Shown one piece after another: positions 57,112-64,000 of a DNA stretch of 64,000 nt. The notes beneath the pieces were generated by a model. That model was not told the DNA's origin. It was given only the letters and a program-made list of their open reading frames with translations, and made no database searches. Source of the stretch: Sesamum alatum (lineage: Eukaryota; Streptophyta; Magnoliopsida; Lamiales; Pedaliaceae); NCBI GenBank assembly GCA_034509735.1, contig JACGWO010000002.1, positions 27,141,636-27,205,635 on the forward strand, written 5' to 3'. Positions within the stretch are counted from its first letter, which is position 1. Each line of letters begins with the position of its first letter. Made by a program: the position numbers and the translations under genes.

Positions 57112-57122
57112 ATCTCCCACTT
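57112..57122 (-). other. Polypurine tract of copia element
   Basis: AAGTGGGAGAT on minus sits directly before the 3' LTR start (TGTTAG) and just after the pol stop, the standard copia arrangement. Confidence 0.75.
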
Positions 57123-57125
57123 GAC

Positions 57126-59400
57126 CTAAAGCCAATCACCCATGTAGCTCAAACTTACCTGAGCATAAGTCACCTGTGATATTTGGCTCGGTCTCACGGG
57201 TCTACCTTACTTCTGCCAAGATGATGCGGTCCAACCGCACGTCACCTCTTCATGCCATTGCTCCAAGCATATGATACTGTCTAAGAATTTTTTCTGGATT
57301 CGTGCTGAGATCTTAGTCCTTTAGCTTGAGCTACAACCATGTTGTTATCCTCCAAGTTAACTACTGGCTTCGCCGTTCTAGGCACCACACCCAACCATTG
57401 GATATGGTTTGTCATCCAAACCATTCTCTGGAGCAACTTCTAAAGTTGCCATACATTCAACTTTCATGGTCTGTCGTGGTATCCCACTTGAAACCTTTTC
57501 AAGCCACCACCTTACCATTAAGCCTGAATATATGTTCATTTTGAGACTAGATATTATCCACATGATATTGGAAGCTAGTATCGCTATAGTCTTCCAGAAT
57601 CAACTCTCCATTGAACGTGCATCAAGAACACTTCTTTAATCCTCATTCAGGTATTAACGATTGTTCTCAAGAGCTGTCTACTGCTTCTTTGGTACACACC
57701 CGATTGTTGTGTTATGCCCAAAGCATACACAACATCAGGTCCAATACACCAAACAACATACTCATGCTGCCTACGGCAAAGACGTAGGGGATGTCAAACA
57801 TCTAAGCTTCCTCATCCGTCAACCTTGACTGAGTCTTGGACAACTTAACCCTATATATTGGAATCCAATTCCATTCATGGAGAATTGCGTGAACAACGTT
57901 CGTGTTTCACTGTTTCCTAACATCTTAACTTCATTTTAAATGAATAAGATGTTACACACTTTTAACACTTGCAACGCAACTAAACTACCACTGACCCTCA
58001 AGCTCGTTACCGATCGATTTATACCCCGATGAACTCATCAAAAATGAATATTCCCGTTACATGGAGTTTCAAACCTAGTTTGAATCCCATGTCGAATTAC
58101 ATGGCTCCAAGCCATTGATTCGGTCCAATGTCCAACATTGCTTCTTCTTATGTCTTTTGGATTATAATCCAATTGACTGGACTGACCTAGAAACACATAC
58201 CTCTCAGGTATCTAAGATATTGTGGTCATCCTTAGGAGAACTGGAATATAGTCAGTGAGCAAACTTGATTTCAAATGATGTTTGCAATATCGTACTGAGG
58301 TGTCGCTCTACTTCATTCCTCAAGGAGCTACTCCTCACACCGGTTAACCTCTGCAATCCAGTTTCCCTTAGGACAACACATGACCTGTGCAAACCTAGTT
58401 TGCCTTCCACTAGTCCCTTGACGTATGCAAGACCATCCCACATACTCAAGTACTTTGTAGAATACAGGCTTGTCATGCCATATCCAATATGGCGTCTGGG
58501 CCACGATCTTTAGAAAGTGCCATGTTTTACAACTTGGCTACTATCTTAATAACACACCCTGATGGGCCAAGGTAGTTCAGTGAAACACTGATCGTACCAT
58601 GTCCAACAAGGTTCGATTTCTCCTTTATCAGAGACATCGTTCTATTGTGGTGTTCCAGGAAGAATTCCACGGAGTGAGAATTCCATTCCCATTTAGATAC
58701 ATCAAGAGTTCCCACTAAATATACACGACTCGATCCAATCGAAGGTTAATTTTGCAACCAATTCGGTTCCCACTTCAAATCTGATTCCTTGAACCTTCCA
58801 AAGGTCCTTAGACTTGTGAACTCTCTACTGGTCTTATGTATTCAGTGACCCCCAGATGTCTAACTGGATCCAATCCAACAGACCACTAGCATGCATACTT
58901 TGTCCTAAAAAGAGCTTCTTGGCTATCTTCCTGCTCAGGAGGGGACTTGCAAGCTAGCAGACTCAAATTGTTTATTTCTAGACCCCTTGAATCTACTAAC
59001 CTCCTTATCCTATCTAGAGGAATGTGACCTAGCTTTGCATGCCAAATCTGTGAGTTTTTCTTGATTATCCATTATACCATTTATTTTGAGCATTCATAAT
59101 CTAATTATCGGATAATATTGAAACAATTATACAAACAACCTAGCAGACAAGAATAACCATTCTTTGTCAAATAAAAGAAACTTTTATTGATAAAAAACAT
59201 GTAATCCTAATTGTCCAACAATAGAAAAACATAATTTGATCATGCTAGGTTACATAATTGTGACCTAGCAACTCTTTCCTAACATGATCACTAATGACTA
59301 AGTCTAACTGGTCCTGTAGCTTCTACAGCAACAACCCTGCCATCGCTTAGCTTTAGAACCATCTCCCTCTTAGCCTTCTATTCCTTTCCGTCACCTGGAA
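57126..59400 (-). pseudogene. Copia pol (pre-integrase, integrase, RT, RNase H), degenerate
   Basis: On minus, parts appear in copia order. GAG pre-integrase: IWHAKLGHIPLDRIRRLVDS (about 58995-59055). Integrase end: RRNRTLLDMVRSVF (about 58590-58640), then TPYWIWHDKPVFYKVLEYVG and CCPKGN (58360-58480). RT end: KLSKTQSRLTDEE and IPYVFAVGS (about 57740-57830). RNase H-like: GSELILEDYSDTSFQYHVDN and TLNG/RLNGKVVAWKGFKWDTTTD (57400-57600). It finishes LSYMGDWL before a stop at 57126-57128. The RT catalytic centre is missing between about 57860 and 58230. Many frame breaks. Confidence 0.8.
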
Positions 59401-60336
59401 ACCATTTGCAGATATGAGCTCTCCAGTTGGTATCCAATACCCAAGAAGTAGAATAGTAATCATATTAAAGCTCAAATTAAATATACCTTGGTTGGAGAGG
59501 AGTTTGGACACTCCCTTTTTCAATGCCTCTTTTCACGGCAATATATGTAAACATATTTTGCAATCCTTGACTGCCGAACCGCCTTCCTCTTTCCTTTGTC
59601 CATGCCTAGCATGGCAACAGGAGCGCTTTGAGCGCTTGCAGCGGCTGATTCTGTCTTAACCTTCTTCCTCCTCCAGCGTCCGACCCCTTTGCTATTCGCT
59701 CTTGAGGTCGAAGCCTCCTCCACTAATACTGACGGCGCAGACTTTTCAATCGTTGTCTTGTATTAGACCAACATGTTTATCAACTTATGAAGGTCTTTAT
59801 CAAGCCCATTCATGTTATAGTTAACGATAAACGGGTCAAAAGAGGGAGGAAAAACTTAAGAATCACGTCAGTGTACGTCTCCATTCCAAGATCAGCTCGG
59901 AGGTCTTTGAGCTTCTCTACTAGGGATAGCATCATCACTCCATGCTGGTGTACAGACGACCCTTCTATCATCTTAGCTCCGAAAAATGCCTTCATTGCAG
60001 CATATCTAATATGCCGGTCCAGTACCGCATAAACGTCTTTCATGCAGAGCATTGTCGAGCTGACATCATCCAGCCGAACATACTGTTTCTGGATCTCATT
60101 AGTCGTGGATGCCAGTATGATGCTGCAAACCTTGCGATTGTCCTATTGCCAGTCATTGGACGTCAAACGCTCTTCTGACGAGGACCCTCCTGCAAGACCC
60201 GAGGAAGAGGCTTATCCAGAACGTAAGCCTGGTTTTTGAAATCGAGGGCAATCCTCAGATTTTGCAGCCAATCATTATAGTTTGTTCCGTCAAATTTTTT
60301 AGTCTCAAGAATTACAGTGAGTGCATTCTTAGTCAT
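59400..60336 (-). pseudogene. Copia gag (UBN2-type) with broken zinc knuckle
   Basis: ATG at 60336 on minus (MTKNALTVILETKKFDGTNY) followed by YNDWLQNLRIALDF, KQYVRLDD, MKDVYAVLDRHIRY, AAMKAFFGAKM, VKMLSLVEKLKDL-like text, INMLVQYKTTIEKSAP, EEASTSRANSKGVGRWRRKK and a knuckle at 59508-59545. The knuckle reads YIYCREKRH, stop, KREC: the first Cys has become Tyr and the Trp codon a stop. This is the layout of copia gag, which packs the element RNA. Several frame breaks lie between 59720 and 60250. It ends near 59400, and a protease follows poorly. Confidence 0.85.
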
Positions 60337-62220
60337 CTACATTCAAAATGTAAAGCAGAAATTTAGTAGATTATTATAATATTGAATTTAAGTTAAGACT
60401 TGGTCTTTAGTCATTAACCCCTCCCACTATTTCTTCAAAAAGCCAACCACTCTCAGGTGGGGTTTTCAGGAAACCATTTTCTAGTGGGCTTGGAGTCCAC
60501 AAACACAATTCTCCATGCCCCGCTTTTACGATTCATATGGAAAAATGATTTGTGGGAGGTAACCTATACCATTTTCACCCAATGAGATCCCCAAGATATT
60601 TTGCAGCGCCTCTTCACATGATCCCAAGGACTCCAAGCGAATTATGTTACTTAGCGTTAGGCCTGACCCATCAACCAAATGAATATCTCAACTATTGTCC
60701 CCCACGACTCGTGAGACAAGGAAATAGAAGCATATTCCATTCGTTCACAACAACAGTGCAGCTTTCTTCCATTCAAAATGTGCCACGACTCGTGAGACCA
60801 CGAATGGATGAAAGTAGCTTTCTCACTACACTGCTATGGATGGAAGGCTTGGAATAATCAAACCCTTTGATTTTAATTCCATTTTGGGCATAATATTTAC
60901 TTGGACCATCCAAGTGAGAGTTTATTGTTAATTAAGACCGAGACCTCATCATTATTAGTATTTTGCATGCTCAAGTTTTAAACATTCAATGTAAATAGAT
61001 GCATTCCAAACACATCATACATCAAAGCATTAAGACATTAAACACATGCAAAAGAAGCCTAGTACGCCTCTGTAGGATGATCACAAGCCTGTTCCTAAGT
61101 GATTCACTGAGCCCGCAGTGGATCTGTGGTCAATCTAGGGTAAGCCTATAGTATTACAATTTTTACATCCCATTATCGTTCTAATGGGGCCTTGTAAATC
61201 CTTCTTCGTGCTTCTTGGGCCTTCCATCGTAGGCTCCGTCCAACGTACCTCTTTTGGGCCTTCATCTCCATGGAAGCTTACATTAATTAAAATAAAGCCT
61301 CACAACCTAATCTACTCTAATTACAACTTAAAAGAAACCCCAATCATAAGTCGGGGGGAGTACATTAAAAGAGAGGAAGAAAATCTTATTATTCCAAGGC
61401 TAAAAACGAAAGAAGGAATAAAAAATAAAGAGGCACGCAGGCCTCACCCAAAAATAAATAAACCATACATAGGCCGAAAAAGGGCTAGTGATCATTCTTA
61501 TTGTTTATCAAATACACAACAACAAAGCACATTTATATCAAATATAAACATGCCAACAAATAAATACATCCCATGTATATATATATATATAGATATCCAA
61601 TATCTAAAACCATAAACATAATAAAAATGTAGAAAATACCATATTAATAATGCAGTTAAAAACATGGATATCAACTATACATCCAATGTACAAACCATTA
61701 TTTTTTTGTTTGGAAACCATTTCCAAAATAATCCAAGGCATAAAATAATTTTAGAAAAATCCAATTTAATTAAAAATTAAAATATGCCAAAATTAATAAT
61801 TTCAGAAAACTAGCAGAAATTAGGAAAATCTAATTTTTTGCAAAAACGGCACAAAATAGTGATGCCGGTCGGCCGTCCCAGACTACCCCGCACGCACACC
61901 CAGCTGCGTGCGAGCCTAGCGTGCGCATCGGTCAGCGCCCCGCGCTCAGCCGCACCTGCTGCCCTTGCTGGGCGGTTGACATCGTTTTTCACCATTTTTT
62001 TTAAATTTCTGCTATAAAAACAGAAACATAAACATGCATTCACAGAAAATTCAATTCTAAAAAATGCATGGATGTCCATAATTTCAAAAGCAAAATTAAC
62101 ACATCTATACATATTATCATGCTTTAAAGCCATAAATCATGTTTTCCAAAAGCTATTTAAACATGTTCTTCATGCTAAACATATAATAACATCTAAATCC
62201 TATAGCCACAACACTGAACC
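60337..62220 (-). other. Long leader of copia element between primer site and gag
   Basis: About 1.9 kb with no recognised gene. Long plus-strand frames here (60552-60857, 61184-61615) have no domain and run against the element direction. A GC-rich patch (about 61855-61980) stands out in AT-rich surroundings. Leaders of this size are unusual, but are known where elements carry extra sequence. Confidence 0.5.
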
Positions 62221-62235
62221 GGGCTATGATACAAC
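62221..62235 (-). other. Primer binding site of copia element
   Basis: On minus, GTTGTATCATAGCCC follows immediately on the 5' LTR end. It is a diverged form of the Met-type TGGTATCAGAGCCC. Confidence 0.65.
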
Positions 62236-64000
62236 TGAAAGAATCGGGTACGGTCCCGGAACGCAACGGAAGCGTAAAAAGTGAATTTAAGGTATAATTT
62301 AAAACGGGTTCAAAGGGGTGTTCCCTTTGATTCTATGTCATAGCATAAATAGAAGAGAAGAGGAATGCTAAACATGTGGCTAAAAGGATATGAACAAAAG
62401 ATACATGAAAACGTAAAGAAAACCAGCCTTTGATCATAACACGTAGAACCGGTTCTAGCGTTGTTCCCTTTCCGTTCACTTGAGGATCCAAATTAGAATT
62501 CCTCTAATTTATCCACACCACACTATGGAATGTATATCCTCTATTCTATTGCTTGATAGAAGTAGAGAAAAGAAGAAACAAACAACTCCAAATGAACACT
62601 ATTAATTAGTGCTTATGGAATGTTTTTAGTTCAAACCTTTTCAAAAGGTATGAACACAAAAACGAGAGTTTTTTCAGAGATTTTGGAGAGTATTTTGATG
62701 GAAAAATTCATGCAAGGTGTTGTCATAAAAGTTACGTGAATGGTTTTTTTGTATATGTAGAATTATTGAATTCAAAATTCAACTTCTATTGTTAACTTCC
62801 AAAGCAACCTATATACACACACTACTATCAACATAACCATGCACTATTATAGCAAATAAACCACCTATAAAACCACATAATGCCTGGTCACATGTATCTC
62901 ACATGTGGGGGATTTTAATTCCTCCTTCACTTGCTATAAATTGTATTTTTCCATGGACTAGGGCTACTAGTTTTGGACTTTTATTTAATCTAATTAAATT
63001 AAGTTCAAAAAAAGTCCATTGGGCATTAATTAATCCAATTAATATCAATCCAATTGAAGCCCACGAGTTTATGTAATCCAATTAAATAAACATAAGTCCA
63101 AACTCTAATTAATTGATCCAATCAACTAATTAACCCAAACCCGATAAATTAATCCAATTAATTTAAAGGTTCTAAGTCCAAACACTAACTAATCAAATTA
63201 ATTAATTCTTGGACCATCCATCAAATGGATTTCCCAATAAGTGATCCAATAATTTATTTTTCTCCTTGAATTAATTTCATCCAATTATATTAATTCGCTT
63301 CCTCTAGAATTAATTCCAAATTAATTCTACCAATTCCATAGTGATTTGTGTGTCACTCTTTAAGTTCACCCACAGTTAGACTTGGGATTGTGTCCAACAC
63401 AATTGGTCAATTAAATTCAATTTAATTCAATGTTTACCAATTAACCATTAATTGAAAAACGCCCGTCACCGTGGGTGGCCGTCTAGCAATGGTCCATGAC
63501 ACTAGAGACTAGGTGAATGTTGGTGTGAACAATTAGGTTCCCGAGTTTCATACGAGTACGGTCCATCCATCATCCGTCTCCCGGTCTAAGCCTAGGGCAT
63601 GAAATAGGGCATCGATTCCCATCCTGGACTAGACAACTATGCCTAATAACCCGACTGTCATATACTGACAGGTGACAGATCCTATCTTGGAATCCACTGT
63701 CCGCAATACATATTCCAACTGTACTGGATAAGGCTTATGATGAACATACCGCAGATACGGACATCTCTTGTCAGACCCTAGATACAACCATCATATGCAT
63801 GTGACTGCAATTATTCCTCATGTTCGAGGACTAATCTCGTACTATCAGAGCTGGGAATTCCTACCGACCAAGCCTCCAAGGCTTCCATATGATGATTCCC
63901 GCGAGTCAGTTTAGTCAGTTGACACCCTTGTCAACTAACCCACTAATATTGCATAGACGTCCAACGTTTGTCGCCGATGAAATACGACACTCATCCAATG
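62236..64000 (-). repeat. 5' LTR of copia element, cut by window end
   Basis: On minus it ends GTACCCGATTCTTTCA at 62236. It matches the 3' LTR at 52756 on but lacks the nested LTR. The core block is at 63462-63520. At least 1,765 bp are visible of an expected 2.1 kb. Confidence 0.9.

Larger units (their letters stand above)
52756..64000 (-). mobile_element. Ty1/copia retrotransposon, minus strand, runs off window
   Basis: 3' LTR 52756-57111 (with a nested solo LTR), interior 57112-62235 (5,124 bp), 5' LTR from 62236 to beyond 64000. The inner boundaries are marked by a polypurine tract AAGTGGGAGAT (57122-57112) and a Met-type primer-like sequence (62233-62223). The interior order gag, integrase, RT/RNase H is that of copia. 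The left flank CGGTG (52751-52755) would be the target duplication, with its partner outside the window. This copy reveals the identity of the solo LTRs elsewhere. Pol is degenerate. Confidence 0.9.

Noticed and set aside
57326..57639. Plus-strand frames over the copia RNase H region
   Set aside because: Opposite strand of a recognisable copia pol segment, with no domain of their own.
61184..61615. 143-aa open frame on the plus strand
   Set aside because: It lies in the copia leader against the element's direction, has no recognisable domain, and is AT-rich with low-complexity codons. Likely chance.
1..64000. A new defence or biosynthetic system
   Set aside because: No cluster of intact genes exists in the window. 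All supported coding sequence is decayed transposon sequence apart from one unassigned exon-like frame.

Overview
This window is a nuclear segment from a flowering plant, probably a eudicot. It consists almost entirely of nested transposable elements. No intact host gene, rRNA, tRNA gene or CRISPR array is supported. Every long open frame traces either to a decayed transposon gene or to low-complexity or LTR sequence. The plant call rests on the element types: PIF/Harbinger with a Myb/SANT-like partner gene, Ty3/gypsy elements with plant-type gag and primer sites, a Ty1/copia family with about 2 kb LTRs, a plant LINE with a zf-RVT-like tail, a tRNA-derived SINE, and MITEs.

Layout. 1-6552: right part of a PIF/Harbinger transposon on the minus strand, with a broken transposase split by a solo LTR (1841-3882) and a Myb/SANT-like partner. 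6556-9066: decayed plus-strand gypsy remnant (LTR end, primer site, integrase tail) followed by a 26-bp tandem array. 9200-10888: AT-rich spacer. 10889-14526: old plus-strand solo LTR holding a younger minus-strand solo LTR (11363-13377). 15010-20588: minus-strand gypsy fragment (LTR-like end, gag with an 822-bp tandem duplication, protease) split by a plus-strand solo LTR (15091-17313). 20589-24734: mostly unassigned, with one palindromic MITE. 24735-31883: LTR element with matching LTRs, a 5-bp target duplication and a Met-type primer site, but an unrecognisable interior. 32201-33223: a SINE and a MULE-like MITE. 33868-37450: short minus-strand gypsy derivative with gag only, set inside an older inverted-repeat DNA element. 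39382-41904: a full minus-strand LTR joined to a partial plus-strand LTR. 42235-49678: a LINE cut in two by a complete 5.9 kb gypsy deletion derivative (43111-48997). 51580-52755: a ~140-bp minisatellite and an exon-like frame cut by a copia LTR. 52756-64000: minus-strand copia element with 3' LTR (itself holding a solo LTR, 53941-56172), degenerate pol, gag, leader, and a 5' LTR running off the window.

The recurrent theme is one copia family whose LTRs begin TGTTAGAATAGG. The element at 52756-64000 shows the family's interior. Five other insertions are LTR-only, and four of those five have perfect 5-bp target duplications, consistent with LTR-LTR recombination. In three places the nesting can be undone by eye: removing the insert restores an interrupted protein frame (Harbinger transposase, gypsy protease, LINE). 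I found no evidence of a new enzymatic or defence system. The most unusual signals are a 26-bp repeat shared by the 3' ends of two separate gypsy elements, a core conserved across all members of the copia LTR family, and the inverted LTR junction at 41601/41602.
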